A stretch of 64,000 bases of DNA from Buttiauxella selenatireducens (GCF_031432975.1 NZ_CP133838.1:2418001-2482000); one strand, 5' to 3'; shown: positions 8,095-18,471, counted from the first letter of the stretch. Made by a program: numbers and translations. The notes: a model not told the origin generated them from the letters alone.

Positions 8095-10322
8095 GCACTT
8101 TGACATCCTTAAAAGAGCCGCAGTTTAGTCCTCATACCCTGAATAAATTCGCCACCTTAATGGCTGCCGGAAACGGCTATCTGGGCCTGCGTGCCTGCCA
8201 CGAAGAAGCCTACACCGATCAGACGCGTGGCATGTATCTGGCCGGTTTTTATCACCGCGCAACACCGTCAGAAACCACCGAACTGGTGAATCTGCCGGAT
8301 GTTTTGCAGATGCGCATCGAGCTGGACGGCGAGATTTTCACGCTATTGTCTGGCTCGATCGTTGATTACCGCCGTGAGCTGAATTATGCAAACGGCGAAC
8401 TGGTACGTCGCCTGACCTGGCTTGCGCCAAACGGCAAGCGCTACCAAATCAACTGCCAGCGTTTTTTGAGCGCGGCGCAACATTCGCTGCTGTGTTCGCG
8501 CATCGCCATTACGCCATTGGATGACAGTGCATCCGTCACCATCAGCACCGGCATTGACGCCACGCAAACCAACAGCGGCCGCCAGCATCTGGACGAAATC
8601 AGCGTGCGCGTGTTTGAGCAGCGCTACCTGCAAGGCTGTTACCGCACGCTGGATGGTGAAAACGAAGTCACGATCGCCAGTTTTTGCGCCGTGTCGCCGG
8701 AAACCAGCAACAGCTTTTTTGCCAAAAACCGCCGCCTGACACAGCATTGCAGCGCAAGCATTGCCAAAGGAAAAACCTTCCAACTGGAAAAAACCAGCTG
8801 GATAAGTTGCTCGCGCGATGAGGGTTACGGCGCTGAATCAGTGCTGGAAAACCTGATTAATTGCGTGAAAAGCGGCTACGACAATTTGCTGGCAGAATCG
8901 GCAAGCGTCTGGCGCAATTACTGGCAGCGCAGCCGTGTGGAGGTGATAAGCGAGCATTCTCAGGACCAGCACGCGCTGGACTTCGCGCTTTATCATCTGT
9001 TCGCCATGACGCCTGCCCACAGTGAGCGGTGCAGCATTGCCGCCAAAGGGCTGACCGGCGAAGGCTATAAAGGCCATATCTTCTGGGATACCGAAGTGTT
9101 TTTGCTGCCATTCCATTTAATGACGCAGCCAGAAATCGCCCGTCAATTGTTGAGTTACCGCTGGCATAATCTGGCGGGCGCACAGGCCAAAGCGCAGAAA
9201 AATGGCTATCAAGGCGCGCTGTTCCCGTGGGAAAGCGCCTGGTCCGGCGAGGAAGAAACGCCAGAGTTTGCGGCGATTAATATCCGCACCGGATTGCGCC
9301 AGAAAGTCGCATCGGCGCTGGCGGAACATCACCTGGTGGCGGATATCGCCTGGGCGGTGGATGCCTATTATCAGGCGACTCTCGACGAAACCTTTATGCG
9401 CGAGCGTGGCGTGACGCTCTTGTTGGAAACCGCGCGTTTCTGGATCAGCCGGGCGGTTGAAGTGAACGGGCGGCTGGAGCTGCACGATGTGATTGGCCCG
9501 GACGAATACACTGAGCATGTCAACAACAACGCCTATACCAACTATCTTGCATATCACAACGTCAAGCTGGCGCTTAAATATGGCTGTTTTGATGCGGAAT
9601 TAAAAAACCTGGCAGAAGATTTCCTTACGCGCCTTTGGCTGCCTGCTTCTGACGATAATCAGCTTATCGAACAGGACGATACTTTCTTCAGCAAGCCAAC
9701 TATCGATCTGGCGAAATACAAAACGCAGCAGGGCACCCAGGCGATTTTGCTGGATTACTCGCGCGCCGAAGTGAACGAGATGCAGATCCTCAAACAGGCC
9801 GATGTGGTGATGCTGACTTACATGCTGCCGTGGCTGTTCACGCAGCAACAGCTTGCGGCGAACCTCGATTACTACGAACCGCGCACCATTCACGATTCTT
9901 CGCTCAGTAAAGCCATTCACGGGGTCATTGCTGCCCGCAGTGGTCGCCTTGCGCAGGCTTATCAGTTCTGGCAACAGGCATGTCTTATCGATTTGGGCGA
10001 CGACCCGCACAGTTGTGATGATGGTATTCACGCTGCCGCCACGGGCGCCATCTGGCTTGGCGCGGTGCAGGGTTTTGCCGGGCTAACGGTCGAGCGGGGC
10101 GAACTGCATCTGAATCCGCATTTACCGCAAGCCTGGCGTTCAATTTCTTTCCCGTTTGTCTGGCAGGGGGCGCAGGTTCAACTGAGGTTAACTTCCCAGC
10201 AGATCAGCATCATCACTACTAAGCCGCTGCGCATCGTGATTGAAGGCGTGGAAACAGAAGTTTTGCATGAGTTTGTCACGCCTGTTACTGGGAGCGGTAC
10301 CACAAAAGGAGAATGCCTGTGA
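8091..10322 (+). CDS. ycjT: Kojibiose phosphorylase (GH65)
   Basis: An inverting disaccharide phosphorylase of family GH65; E. coli YcjT splits kojibiose into glucose and beta-glucose 1-phosphate. The general acid is Glu472 in [17 protein letters not shown], and the phosphate-site region [17 protein letters not shown] is present. Other family segments are [11 protein letters not shown] at the N-terminus and [13 protein letters not shown]. 743 residues, slightly shorter than E. coli. The gene is coupled at both ends (ATGA overlap with ycjS, overlap with pgmB). Its last 35 bases contain the second operator-like palindrome. Confidence 0.92.
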   Translation: MSTLTSLKEPQFSPHTLNKFATLMAAGNGYLGLRACHEEAYTDQTRGMYLAGFYHRATPSETTELVNLPDVLQMRIELDGEIFTLLSGSIVDYRRELNYANGELVRRLTWLAPNGKRYQINCQRFLSAAQHSLLCSRIAITPLDDSASVTISTGIDATQTNSGRQHLDEISVRVFEQRYLQGCYRTLDGENEVTIASFCAVSPETSNSFFAKNRRLTQHCSASIAKGKTFQLEKTSWISCSRDEGYGAESVLENLINCVKSGYDNLLAESASVWRNYWQRSRVEVISEHSQDQHALDFALYHLFAMTPAHSERCSIAAKGLTGEGYKGHIFWDTEVFLLPFHLMTQPEIARQLLSYRWHNLAGAQAKAQKNGYQGALFPWESAWSGEEETPEFAAINIRTGLRQKVASALAEHHLVADIAWAVDAYYQATLDETFMRERGVTLLLETARFWISRAVEVNGRLELHDVIGPDEYTEHVNNNAYTNYLAYHNVKLALKYGCFDAELKNLAEDFLTRLWLPASDDNQLIEQDDTFFSKPTIDLAKYKTQQGTQAILLDYSRAEVNEMQILKQADVVMLTYMLPWLFTQQQLAANLDYYEPRTIHDSSLSKAIHGVIAARSGRLAQAYQFWQQACLIDLGDDPHSCDDGIHAAATGAIWLGAVQGFAGLTVERGELHLNPHLPQAWRSISFPFVWQGAQVQLRLTSQQISIITTKPLRIVIEGVETEVLHEFVTPVTGSGTTKGECL
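10289..10302. promoter_or_regulatory. Probable YcjW operator O2, inside the end of ycjT
   Basis: TGGGAGCGGTACCA is the exact reverse complement of the palindrome at 283-296 upstream of ycjM. It lies 17 bases before the pgmB start, inside ycjT coding sequence, about 10 kb from the first copy. It could repress an internal promoter for pgmB-ycjV-ompG, serve as an auxiliary looping site, or act as a roadblock. Confidence 0.5.
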
Positions 10323-10981
10323 GACTCAAAGCGGTGATTTTCGATCTCGATGGCGTGGTGACCGACACCGCCCATCTGCATTTTCTCGCCTGGCGGCAGG
10401 TGGCGGGTGAAATAGATATTGAGATCGACGAGCAGATCAACGAGCAACTCAAAGGCATCAGCCGCATGGATTCGCTGGAGCGTATATTGCGCAGCGGCGG
10501 GGTGGCAGAACGCTTTAGCCAGCAGGAAAAAGATCAGCTTGCGGATCGCAAAAACCAGCTGTACGTCGAGTCACTCAAGCAACTGCATCCTGGTTCGATT
10601 CTGCCAGGAATTGCGGCGCTGCTCGCAGAATTACGCAAAAGTGGAATTTTGGTGGGGCTGGCGTCGGTGTCGCTGAATGCGCCGCGCATTCTGGACGCGC
10701 TTGAGCTAACCGAACAGTTCGATTTCTGCGCCGATGCCAGCAAAATTCAGCGCTCAAAGCCCGATCCGGAAATCTTCCTCGTTGCTTGCGCAGGGCTGGG
10801 CGTCACACCTGAAGAATGTATTGGTATTGAAGATGCACAGGCGGGTATCGAGGCGATTAATGCCAGCGGCATGCTTTCGGTGGGGATTGGCTCAACGCTT
10901 AGCGGTGCGGATTTGCTGCTGGCATCGACCAGCGAACTCAGCTTGCCGCTGTTGTTATCTACCCGACAAAATAACGAATAA
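10319..10981 (+). CDS. pgmB: Beta-phosphoglucomutase (HAD family)
   Basis: Converts beta-glucose 1-phosphate from YcjT into glucose 6-phosphate, joining the pathway to glycolysis. HAD motifs are clear: nucleophile Asp9 and Asp11 in [18 protein letters not shown] as motif [11 protein letters not shown] with the motif III Lys, and [10 protein letters not shown] choose GTG 10319 as the start: AGGAGA ends at 10311 with good spacing, it overlaps the ycjT stop as GTGA, and it aligns with the E. coli N-terminus. The ATG at 10313 is too close to the ribosome binding site. Also known as ycjU. Confidence 0.92.
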   Translation: MRLKAVIFDLDGVVTDTAHLHFLAWRQVAGEIDIEIDEQINEQLKGISRMDSLERILRSGGVAERFSQQEKDQLADRKNQLYVESLKQLHPGSILPGIAALLAELRKSGILVGLASVSLNAPRILDALELTEQFDFCADASKIQRSKPDPEIFLVACAGLGVTPEECIGIEDAQAGIEAINASGMLSVGIGSTLSGADLLLASTSELSLPLLLSTRQNNE

Positions 10982-10991
10982 GGACAAGGCA

Positions 10992-12059
10992 ATGGCACAA
11001 CTTTCGTTGCAGCACATTCAGAAGATTTATAACAACCAGGTTCACGTGGTGAAGGACTTCACCCTGGAAATCGAAGATAAAGAATTTATCGTTTTTGTCG
11101 GGCCATCGGGTTGCGGTAAATCCACCACCTTGCGCATGATTGCCGGGCTTGAGGAGATTAGCGGCGGCAAGTTGCTTATCGATGGCGTCTGCATGAATGA
11201 CGTTCCGGCGAAATCGCGTGATATTGCGATGGTGTTCCAGAACTACGCGCTTTATCCGCATATGTCGGTGTACAACAACATGGCGTTCGGGCTGAAAATG
11301 CAGAAGCTTGATGCGAAAATCATCGACGAACGCGTGCAGTGGGCGGCCTCTATTCTTGGTCTGAAAACCTATCTCGACCGCCGTCCGGCGGCACTTTCCG
11401 GTGGGCAGCGCCAGCGTGTGGCTTTGGGACGCGCCATTGTGCGCGAAGCGGGCGTCTTCCTGATGGATGAACCGCTCTCTAACCTTGATGCCAGGCTGCG
11501 CGTGCAGATGCGTGCGGAAATCGGCAAGCTGCATCAAAAGCTCAACACCACCATGATTTACGTTACCCACGATCAGACCGAAGCGATGACCATGGCGACG
11601 CGCATTGTGGTGATGAAAGACGGTATCATTCAGCAGGTTGGCGCTCCGAAAACCGTTTATAACCATCCGGCTAATATGTTTGTTGCCGGTTTTATCGGCT
11701 CGCCGTCGATGAACTTTATTCGTGGCACATTAGAAAACGGTTATTTCGTTACGGAAACATTAAAGCTCAAACTTCCGGAAAACAAATTAGCTGCGCTTGA
11801 GCCTTATCAGCGAAAGCCAGTGGTATTTGGCATTCGCCCGGAAGATATTCATCCGACAGAACAGGGCATAGATGCACATATCACGGTGGCGGAATTAACC
11901 GGAGCCGAATTTATGCTGTATTCCACCATTGGCGGGCATGAATTAACGCTGCGCGCTAATGCGGATGCGGATTATCGGGCGGCACAAAACATAAAAATCA
12001 CCTTTGATATGAATAAAAGTCATTTTTTTGACGCTGAAACCGAATGCGCCATCAACTAA
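10992..12059 (+). CDS. ycjV: ABC sugar importer ATPase (MalK/MsmX-like)
   Basis: 355 residues with Walker A GPSGCGKST (37-45), signature LSGGQRQR, Walker B FLMDEPLSNLD and switch histidine in YVTHDQTEA, followed by a C-terminal MalK-type regulatory domain. It supplies the ATPase for the YcjNOP permease, which has no other ATPase gene in the cluster. As I recall, ycjV is a disrupted pseudogene in E. coli K-12; here it is open and full length. An in-frame upstream extension to 10734 overlaps pgmB and has no ribosome binding site, so the ATG at 10992, preceded by AAGGACAAGG, is used. Confidence 0.93.
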   Translation: MAQLSLQHIQKIYNNQVHVVKDFTLEIEDKEFIVFVGPSGCGKSTTLRMIAGLEEISGGKLLIDGVCMNDVPAKSRDIAMVFQNYALYPHMSVYNNMAFGLKMQKLDAKIIDERVQWAASILGLKTYLDRRPAALSGGQRQRVALGRAIVREAGVFLMDEPLSNLDARLRVQMRAEIGKLHQKLNTTMIYVTHDQTEAMTMATRIVVMKDGIIQQVGAPKTVYNHPANMFVAGFIGSPSMNFIRGTLENGYFVTETLKLKLPENKLAALEPYQRKPVVFGIRPEDIHPTEQGIDAHITVAELTGAEFMLYSTIGGHELTLRANADADYRAAQNIKITFDMNKSHFFDAETECAIN

Positions 12060-12079
12060 ATAATTAAAACTGTACCCTG

Positions 12080-12103
12080 CCGGGAAGTTATTCCCGGTTT
12101 TTT
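12080..12103 (+). terminator. Rho-independent terminator after ycjV
   Basis: Stem CCGGGAA / TTCCCGG with loop GTTA, followed directly by six T residues. It sits 21 bases after the ycjV stop and before ompG, so ompG may be expressed by partial readthrough or from its own promoter. Confidence 0.85.
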
Positions 12104-12127
12104 AGTTGTTTTTGACAAGGAAATAAA

Positions 12128-13039
12128 ATGAAAAAGTTAATTCAATGCGCAGCGCTTATTGCCTGTGCCGGGCCTCTCTATGTTCATTCCGCAGAAACTG
12201 ATAGCTGGCATTACAACATTGGTGCGATGTACGAAATAGAAAACGTTGAAGGACAGGTGGATGATAAAGATGGATTATACGAGCCATCTGTCTATTTTAA
12301 TGCGACTTACGGTGACTGGACGATTGCGCTTGCGATGTATCAGGAAGGCCCGGTAGATTACAGTAACTTCACGCGAGGCACTTACTTTAATCGTCCGGAA
12401 CTGAATATCCGTTATCGCTTTATTGAAAACGACAGCGGTTCGTTTGGTTTTACCACCGGCGTGCGTAATTACGGTTATCATTTTAAAAACGATGATGGTT
12501 CTGAAAACGGTACGGCAAATACTCAACGCTGGGGCTTTATTCCTGATTACAGTTTGAAAATTAACGATGCATTAAGCTTTGGCGGCTGGTTTGCTTACTA
12601 TCGTTTCGATAATGATCTCGACCAGACGGGATATTCCGATAGCCGTGTCGAAACGGAAACCGGCCTGACATGGACAATTAATGAAACGTTTACGCTAAAA
12701 ACAAATTACTACTTAGAACGTGGATTTAATACCGAAAGCGATAAAAACAACGGTGAATTCTCGACGCAGGAAATGCGTATTTATCTGCCGATTACCTTAG
12801 GAAGTAACACTTTTACGCCGTATACCCGTCTGGGACTGGATCGCTGGACGAACTGGGACTGGTCAGAAGACATCGATATTGAAGATCATGACTACAACCG
12901 CCTTGGTTTGCTGTATGCCCATGACTTTAATAATGGTCTGTCGATGACGTTGGAATATGCCTACGAGTGGCAACACCATAACGAAGGCGACGATGATAAA
13001 TTCCATTACGCCGGTATTGGTGTAAATTACGCGTTTTAA
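12128..13039 (+). CDS. ompG: Monomeric outer-membrane porin OmpG
   Basis: A 14-stranded monomeric beta-barrel that lets oligosaccharides pass the outer membrane. A signal peptide of about 22 residues is followed by the typical start of the mature protein (WHYNIGAMYEIENVEG). The residues VETETGLTWTINE, NYYLERGF, FSTQEMRIYLP and the terminal HYAGIGVNYAF (ending in Phe, as required for barrel assembly) match E. coli OmpG. AAGGAAATAAA precedes the ATG. Linkage to the ycj operon matches K-12 and suggests it imports the operon's glucoside substrate. Confidence 0.95.
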   Translation: MKKLIQCAALIACAGPLYVHSAETDSWHYNIGAMYEIENVEGQVDDKDGLYEPSVYFNATYGDWTIALAMYQEGPVDYSNFTRGTYFNRPELNIRYRFIENDSGSFGFTTGVRNYGYHFKNDDGSENGTANTQRWGFIPDYSLKINDALSFGGWFAYYRFDNDLDQTGYSDSRVETETGLTWTINETFTLKTNYYLERGFNTESDKNNGEFSTQEMRIYLPITLGSNTFTPYTRLGLDRWTNWDWSEDIDIEDHDYNRLGLLYAHDFNNGLSMTLEYAYEWQHHNEGDDDKFHYAGIGVNYAF

Positions 13040-13051
13040 CGGTGGTTATTT

Positions 13052-13083
13052 CCCTCTCCTGGGGGAGAGGGTTAGGGTGAGGG
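13052..13083. repeat. CCCTCTCC-family palindromic repeat
   Basis: CCCTCTCC TGGG GGAGAGGG followed by TTAGGGTGAGGG. It is one half of the composite element seen at 5056-5158. It lies between the convergent ompG and ycjW genes, where its hairpin could work as a bidirectional terminator. Confidence 0.8.
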
Positions 13084-13085
13084 CA

Positions 13086-14081
13086 TTAATACCCCAGCGT
13101 GGTAGGAATAATCGTCCTTGGCGGAACACTTTTCCCTGCTATCTTATCAAATAACAGCGCACTGCCCGCATGCCCTAATTCAAAGGTGGGCACTTCAATT
13201 CCATCCGGCGGTGGCGAGAGCAGAAAACTCAGCATATCGTTGCTGTAACCGACGATGGAAAGTTGTTGCCCAATAGAAAGACCTTTTTCATTGGCAATAC
13301 GATAAAGACTCATTAATTTAAGACTGTCGGTGGCAAATATGGCTTGCGGTAGTTCTGAACCACTTAATAGCTTTTCTGCGGCTTCCAGCGCGGTTTCGTG
13401 GGTATAACCGCCGTTGACTATCCATTCCTGTGGCAAATTTACGCCATGTTGCTTCAGGCAATCTTTAAATCCAGCCAACCGATCTACCGAAACGTGGTAA
13501 TCCAACGGCGCGTGCAGGCAAGCTATTTTGGTATGGCCTTTATTTAACAATGTCTCGGTGAGCTTGATGCTATCGTGATAATTATCGGTATCGACCGAAC
13601 AAACATTTTTAAAATCCCCGTCAACTTTTCCAATCACTACCACCGGAATAGCATATTGATCCAGTTCTTCAAAAAAGGTTTCGTCGGTCGGTGAGCTGAG
13701 CATAATTATGCCCTTGATCATTTTCTGCTTAATTTTATTGACGCATTTTTGCAGGTCTTCCTGGCTGTTTTTGGAGGTTTGTAGAATAACGTCAAACCCT
13801 TCCTGTTCGGCCCGCGCAGTAATGGTGTGCAGCACTTCAGAGAAAAAGGGATTTCCCGCCGTGGTTTTTGTTGATCGCGTGGAAATGACCATAATGGCGT
13901 CAAAGCCCGATGAGGTCAGGGCGCGGGCTAATTTATTCGGCTGATAATTGAGCTCTTCAATCGCTTTCAAAACGCGTTCTAATGCTTCAGGTGAAATATT
14001 AGTCTGCTTATTAAGCACTCTTGATACGGTTGATTTGGAAACATTCGCCAGGCGAGCAATATCATAAATAGTGGGCGACAT
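13086..14081 (-). CDS. ycjW: LacI-family transcriptional repressor of the ycj cluster
   Basis: A 331-residue LacI/GalR-type regulator. The N-terminal helix-turn-helix reads [19 protein letters not shown], with the hinge helix [10 protein letters not shown], followed by a periplasmic-binding-protein-like effector domain. In E. coli YcjW represses the ycj genes and affects thiosulfate sulfurtransferase expression. I start at ATG 14081 (MSPTIYD), which aligns with E. coli; the upstream ATG at 14120 has no ribosome binding site. The gene converges on ompG. The likely operators are 283-296 and 10289-10302. Confidence 0.92.
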   Translation of the reverse strand: MSPTIYDIARLANVSKSTVSRVLNKQTNISPEALERVLKAIEELNYQPNKLARALTSSGFDAIMVISTRSTKTTAGNPFFSEVLHTITARAEQEGFDVILQTSKNSQEDLQKCVNKIKQKMIKGIIMLSSPTDETFFEELDQYAIPVVVIGKVDGDFKNVCSVDTDNYHDSIKLTETLLNKGHTKIACLHAPLDYHVSVDRLAGFKDCLKQHGVNLPQEWIVNGGYTHETALEAAEKLLSGSELPQAIFATDSLKLMSLYRIANEKGLSIGQQLSIVGYSNDMLSFLLSPPPDGIEVPTFELGHAGSALLFDKIAGKSVPPRTIIPTTLGY

Positions 14082-14190
14082 GACTGAACCGGTCCTGTTC
14101 TGCGCCAAAAGATAACGCATATTACTGAAGGTGTATGATGCTGTCTATTCGCGATGCAATGCGTAAATAGCGTGTAAAATTGAAGGACTG

Positions 14191-14220
14191 TCTTTGATTT
14201 ATCACCATTTACCCCCATAA
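14191..14220 (+). promoter_or_regulatory. Possible sigma32 heat-shock promoter of ycjXF
   Basis: CTTTGA (14192-14197) and CCCCAT (14213-14218) are separated by 15 bases, resembling the sigma32 consensus CTTGAA-N13-17-CCCCATNT. ycjXF belongs to the heat-shock regulon in E. coli, which supports the call. The -35 is imperfect. Confidence 0.5.
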
Positions 14221-14262
14221 CTTCTCAGAGAACAACTTCTGACAGGTGCAACCAGGACGCAG

Positions 14263-15660
14263 ATGAACAGAATCAAGAATGAACTGAATGCCCTGATGAA
14301 TCGGGGCGTGGACCGCCATTTACGCCTTGCCGTTACCGGTTTAAGCCGTAGCGGCAAGACGGCATTTATCACCTCGATGGTGAATCAATTATTAAGCGTA
14401 CATAACGGTGCGCGTTTGCCACTGCTAAACGCGGTGCGAGAAGAACGCTTGCTCGGTGTAAAACGCGTGCCACAGCGGGATTTAGGCATTCAGCGTTTTA
14501 CTTATGATGAAGGCCTGGCGCAGCTTTATGGCGACCCGCCGAGCTGGCCGACGCCAACCCGTGGCGTCAGCGAAATGCGCCTGGCACTGCGCTATCGCTC
14601 AAACGACTCGCTGCTACGCCATTTTAAAGACACCTCAACGCTGTATCTGGAGATTGTCGACTATCCAGGCGAATGGCTGTTGGACTTGCCAATGCTGGCG
14701 CAAAATTACCTGTCATGGTCGCGCCAGATGACCAGCCTGCTAACGGGCAACCGCGGTGAATGGTCAGCGGTTTGGCGTAAGTTATGCGAAGGGCTGGACC
14801 CACTGGCGCCAGCCGATGAAAACCGGCTTGCCGCGATTTCAGAAGCGTGGACGGAATACCTGCTGCGCTGTAAGCGTGAAGGGCTGCACTTTATCCAACC
14901 GGGTCGTTTCGTCTTACCCGGCGATATGGCGGGCGCACCGGCGCTGCAATTCTTCCCGTGGCCGGATGTGGACGATGTCGGTGAATCTAAACTCGCTCAG
15001 GCTGACAAAACCACCAATATTGGCATGCTGCGCACGCGATTTGATTACTACTGTGAAAAAGTAGTGAAAGGATTTTATAAAAATCACTTCCTGCGTTTTG
15101 ACCGGCAAATTGTGCTGGTGGATTGTTTGCAACCGCTCAACAGCGGTCCGCAGGCGTTTAACGATATGCGTCTTGCACTGACACAATTGATGCAAAGTTT
15201 CCATTACGGCCAGCGCACGCTGTTCCGTCGTCTGTTTTCGCCTGTCATCGACAAATTATTATTCGCGGCGACTAAAGCCGACCACGTCACCGTTGATCAA
15301 CACGCCAATATGGTGGCGCTGCTTCAGCAACTGGTACAGGACGCCTGGCAAAATGCAGCCTTTGAAGGTATCGACATGGACTGTATGGGGCTTACGTCAG
15401 TGCAGGCAACACAAAGTGGTTTGGTCGATGTGAAAGGGGAACAAATTCCGGCGCTACGCGGTAATCGGTTGAGCGATGGCGAGCCGTTGACTGTTTATCC
15501 AGGCGACGTTCCTGCACGTTTACCAGGCAGTGCATTCTGGGAAAAACAGGGTTTTCAGTTTGAACAGTTCCGCCCACAAGCCATGGATGTTGACCGGCCG
15601 ATGCCACACATTCGGATGGACGCGGCACTGGAGTTTTTAATTGGGGATAAATTGCGATGA
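14263..15660 (+). CDS. ycjX: YcjX, P-loop GTPase-like stress protein
   Basis: A 465-residue protein of the DUF463/YcjX family. The P-loop GLSRSGKT is at residues 26-33, and DYPGEW near residue 135 is a switch-like Asp motif. YcjX is reported as a GTP-binding protein of the heat-shock regulon, but its exact cellular role is not settled. It is cytoplasmic by sequence. The last four bases overlap the ATG of ycjF. AGGACGCAG precedes the ATG. Confidence 0.93.
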   Translation: MNRIKNELNALMNRGVDRHLRLAVTGLSRSGKTAFITSMVNQLLSVHNGARLPLLNAVREERLLGVKRVPQRDLGIQRFTYDEGLAQLYGDPPSWPTPTRGVSEMRLALRYRSNDSLLRHFKDTSTLYLEIVDYPGEWLLDLPMLAQNYLSWSRQMTSLLTGNRGEWSAVWRKLCEGLDPLAPADENRLAAISEAWTEYLLRCKREGLHFIQPGRFVLPGDMAGAPALQFFPWPDVDDVGESKLAQADKTTNIGMLRTRFDYYCEKVVKGFYKNHFLRFDRQIVLVDCLQPLNSGPQAFNDMRLALTQLMQSFHYGQRTLFRRLFSPVIDKLLFAATKADHVTVDQHANMVALLQQLVQDAWQNAAFEGIDMDCMGLTSVQATQSGLVDVKGEQIPALRGNRLSDGEPLTVYPGDVPARLPGSAFWEKQGFQFEQFRPQAMDVDRPMPHIRMDAALEFLIGDKLR

Positions 15661-16718
15661 ACGAACCATTAAAACCGCGAGTCGATTTCGCGCAACCACT
15701 GGATGTGGAAAAAGAACCGAGCTTTAAAGCCGCACATGCTTTTAGCGAACCTGAAGCGGAAAAATTCATTCCAGCTTTAAACTCGCTGGACGAAGTGGAA
15801 GATGAAGGACAGGCCGAAGCGGTTATTGAAGCCGCGCTACATCCCAAACGCAGCCTGTGGCGGCGCATGGTTCAGGTGGGACTTGGACTGTTCGGCGTCA
15901 GCGTGGTAGCGCAAGGGATTCAGTGGACGCACAACGCTTTTGTTACGCAGGACTGGATAGCGCTCGGCGGGGGGATTGCTGGAGGGTTGATCATCGCCGC
16001 GGGTGTCGGTTCGGTAGCAACTGAATGGCGTCGTTTATGGCGCTTGCGCCAGCGAGCAGAAGAACGTGATGAAGCACGTGATTTGATGCATAGCCACGGC
16101 ATGGGAAAAGGGCGGGCATTTTGTGAAAAACTGGCGCGTCAGGCTGGACTTGATCATGGGCATCCTGCATTACAACGCTGGTACGCGGTGATTCATGAAA
16201 CGCAAAATGATCGCGAAGTGGTTGAGTTGTACGCCCGTTTGGTGCAACCCGTTCTCGATAACCAGGCGCGGCGGGAAATTAGCCGTTCGGCGGCTGAATC
16301 GACCTTAATGATCGCCGTCAGCCCGCTGGCGCTGGTGGATATGGCCTTTATCGCCTGGCGTAATTTGCGTTTAATTAACCGTATTGCCACGCTGTACGGC
16401 ATCGAACTGGGTTATTTCAGCCGCATCCGCTTGTTCCGTCTGGTGTTATTGAATATCGCTTTTGCCGGGGCCAGTGAGCTGGTGCGCGAAGTCGGGATGG
16501 ACTGGATTGGCCAGGATCTCGCGGCGCGACTTTCCACACGAGCCGCGCAAGGGATTGGTGCTGGACTACTGACGGCGCGTTTGGGGATCAAAGCGATGGA
16601 GCTGTGCCGTCCGTTACCATGGATTGACGGTGATAAACCCCGACTGGGGGACTTCCGTAAACAGTTGCTGGTACAACTCAAAGAAACGATGAGTAAATCA
16701 TCCACTCAATCTAAGTAA
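15657..16718 (+). CDS. ycjF: YcjF, inner-membrane protein (UPF0283)
   Basis: 353 residues. An acidic, probably cytoplasmic N-terminal region of about 65 residues is followed by hydrophobic segments ([32 protein letters not shown]) and a C-terminal DUF697-like domain with [20 protein letters not shown]. It is translationally coupled to ycjX and co-conserved with it. Function unknown beyond heat-shock linkage in E. coli. Confidence 0.92.
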   Translation: MNEPLKPRVDFAQPLDVEKEPSFKAAHAFSEPEAEKFIPALNSLDEVEDEGQAEAVIEAALHPKRSLWRRMVQVGLGLFGVSVVAQGIQWTHNAFVTQDWIALGGGIAGGLIIAAGVGSVATEWRRLWRLRQRAEERDEARDLMHSHGMGKGRAFCEKLARQAGLDHGHPALQRWYAVIHETQNDREVVELYARLVQPVLDNQARREISRSAAESTLMIAVSPLALVDMAFIAWRNLRLINRIATLYGIELGYFSRIRLFRLVLLNIAFAGASELVREVGMDWIGQDLAARLSTRAAQGIGAGLLTARLGIKAMELCRPLPWIDGDKPRLGDFRKQLLVQLKETMSKSSTQSK

Positions 16719-16821
16719 ACTAGTGGATGTCGCTGCACTAATCCCGAAACAGTAGTTTTTCATAGGGTGAATTAGGGCTGCGACATCCTGTAACACAAAT
16801 CTCGCAAACCCCGCATTTATC

Positions 16822-16839
16822 TGTCAACTTTTCCTGACA
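16822..16839. promoter_or_regulatory. TYR box (TyrR operator) at tyrR
   Basis: TGTCAA-CTTTTC-CTGACA fits the TYR-box pattern TGTAAA-N6-TTTACA, including the essential G-N14-C spacing. It overlaps the -35 hexamer of the predicted promoter, which fits the autorepression known for E. coli tyrR. Confidence 0.7.
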
Positions 16840-16863
16840 CATCATATACGTCTGGAGTATTAT
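16834..16863 (+). promoter_or_regulatory. Promoter of tyrR
   Basis: CTGACA (16834-16839), an 18-base spacer, and TATTAT (16858-16863). The -35 lies inside the TYR box, so TyrR binding would block RNA polymerase. Confidence 0.6.
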
Positions 16864-16908
16864 TGGCGCACTCAATGACTCCGCTTAATGCAATTGAAGG
16901 ACATCTCC

Positions 16909-18471
16909 ATGCGTCTGGAAGTCTTTTGCCAGGACCGCCTTGGTCTGACTCGAGAATTACTTGATTTACTAGTGCTGCGTAGTATCGATTTGCGAGGTAT
17001 CGAAATTGATCCCATTGGGATTATCTACCTCAATTTTTCCACTCTGGATTTCGATTCATTTAGCAGCCTGATGGCTGAAATCCGTCGAATTCCTGGCGTG
17101 AGAGACGTGCGCACGGTGCCGTGGATGCCGTCAGAGCGCGAGCACCGCGCCCTGAGCGCCTTGCTGGAAGCGCTGCCAGAGCCGGTTTTGTCGCTGGATA
17201 TGAAAAGCAAAGTGGAGATGGCGAACCCGGCAAGTTGCGCACTGTTTGGGCAAAACGAAGATAAGTTGCGTAACCATAACGCAGCCAGCCTGGTGAACGG
17301 TTTTAACTTTATGCGTTGGCTTGAAAGCGCGCCGGTGGAGTCGCATACCGAACATGTGGTTATCAACGGGCAAAACTTCCTGATGGAAATCACGCCGGTT
17401 CATTTAGATAACGAAAACGAAGGCACTTCGCTTGTCGGTGCGGTGGTGATGCTGCGTTCCACGGTGCGTATGGGCCGCCAACTGCAAAATCTTTCTAATA
17501 CCGATGTGGGGGCATTCAGTCAGATTGTCGCCATCAGCCCAAAAATGCGCCACGTCGTCGATCAGGCGCATAAACTGGCAATGCTTAACGCACCGCTGCT
17601 GATTGTGGGTGATACGGGTACGGGTAAAGATCTGCTGGCACATGCCTGCCATCTGGGTAGCCCACGAGCACAAAAACCTTATCTGGCACTGAATTGCGGT
17701 TCGATGCCGGATGATGTGGTTGAAAGCGAGCTGTTTGGCCATGCACCAGGCGCTTATGCTAATGCCGTCGAAGGTAAAAAAGGCTTCTTTGAACAGGCGA
17801 ACGGGGGTTCTGTTCTGCTGGATGAAATTGGTGAAATGTCGCCCCGCATGCAGACTAAATTGCTGCGTTTCCTCAATGATGGAACATTCCGTCGAGTGGG
17901 TGAAGAGCATGAAGTGCATGTTGATGTGCGGGTGATTTGCGCCACGCAAAAGAACTTGATCGAGATGGTGCAAAAAGGGGAGTTCCGCGAAGATCTCTAT
18001 TATCGTCTGAACGTTCTGACTCTGAATCTGCCACCGCTGCGTGACAGGCCGCAAGATATCATGCCGCTGACAGAACTGTTTGTAGCGCGATTTGCCGATG
18101 AGCAAGGTGTACCGCGTCCAAAACTGGCTAATGATTTGAGCAACGTGCTTACGCGCTATGGCTGGCCAGGTAATGTGCGTCAGTTAAAAAATGCGATTTA
18201 TCGCGCATTAACGCAATTAGAAGGTTACGAGCTTCGCCCACAAGACATTCTGCTCCCTGATTTTGATACTGCGAGTTTGGTTGTTGGGGAAGAGGCGATG
18301 GAAGGATCGCTGGATGATATTACCAGCCGCTTTGAGCGTTCAGTGCTGACGCAGCTTTATCGCACCTATCCAAGTACGCGCAAGCTTGCTAAACGTCTTG
18401 GCGTTTCGCATACCGCGATTGCTAATAAATTGCGTGAATATGGATTGAGCCAAAGAAAAACGGAAGAGTAA
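16909..18471 (+). CDS. tyrR: TyrR, aromatic amino acid regulator
   Basis: The regulator of aromatic amino acid biosynthesis and transport. An N-terminal ACT domain (MRLEVFCQDRLGLTREL) is followed by a PAS domain, an AAA+ ATPase domain and a Fis-type helix-turn-helix (STRKLAKRLGVSHTAIANK). Walker A is GDTGTGKD (234-241). I use ATG 16909, with GAAGGA eight bases upstream, instead of ATG 16888; it matches the E. coli start. The protein is 520 residues. At 281-287 it has GAYANAV, in the place of the sigma54-contacting GAFTGA loop of enhancer-binding proteins; my recollection is that E. coli TyrR (513) lacks these seven residues. Confidence 0.95.
   Translation: MRLEVFCQDRLGLTRELLDLLVLRSIDLRGIEIDPIGIIYLNFSTLDFDSFSSLMAEIRRIPGVRDVRTVPWMPSEREHRALSALLEALPEPVLSLDMKSKVEMANPASCALFGQNEDKLRNHNAASLVNGFNFMRWLESAPVESHTEHVVINGQNFLMEITPVHLDNENEGTSLVGAVVMLRSTVRMGRQLQNLSNTDVGAFSQIVAISPKMRHVVDQAHKLAMLNAPLLIVGDTGTGKDLLAHACHLGSPRAQKPYLALNCGSMPDDVVESELFGHAPGAYANAVEGKKGFFEQANGGSVLLDEIGEMSPRMQTKLLRFLNDGTFRRVGEEHEVHVDVRVICATQKNLIEMVQKGEFREDLYYRLNVLTLNLPPLRDRPQDIMPLTELFVARFADEQGVPRPKLANDLSNVLTRYGWPGNVRQLKNAIYRALTQLEGYELRPQDILLPDFDTASLVVGEEAMEGSLDDITSRFERSVLTQLYRTYPSTRKLAKRLGVSHTAIANKLREYGLSQRKTEE

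Noticed and set aside
10734-10991. N-terminal extension of ycjV overlapping pgmB
   Set aside because: Homology begins exactly at MAQLSLQHIQ (10992), which has a ribosome binding site.
17404-18105. 233-residue open frame on the minus strand inside tyrR
   Set aside because: Antisense to the TyrR AAA+ domain; no homology.
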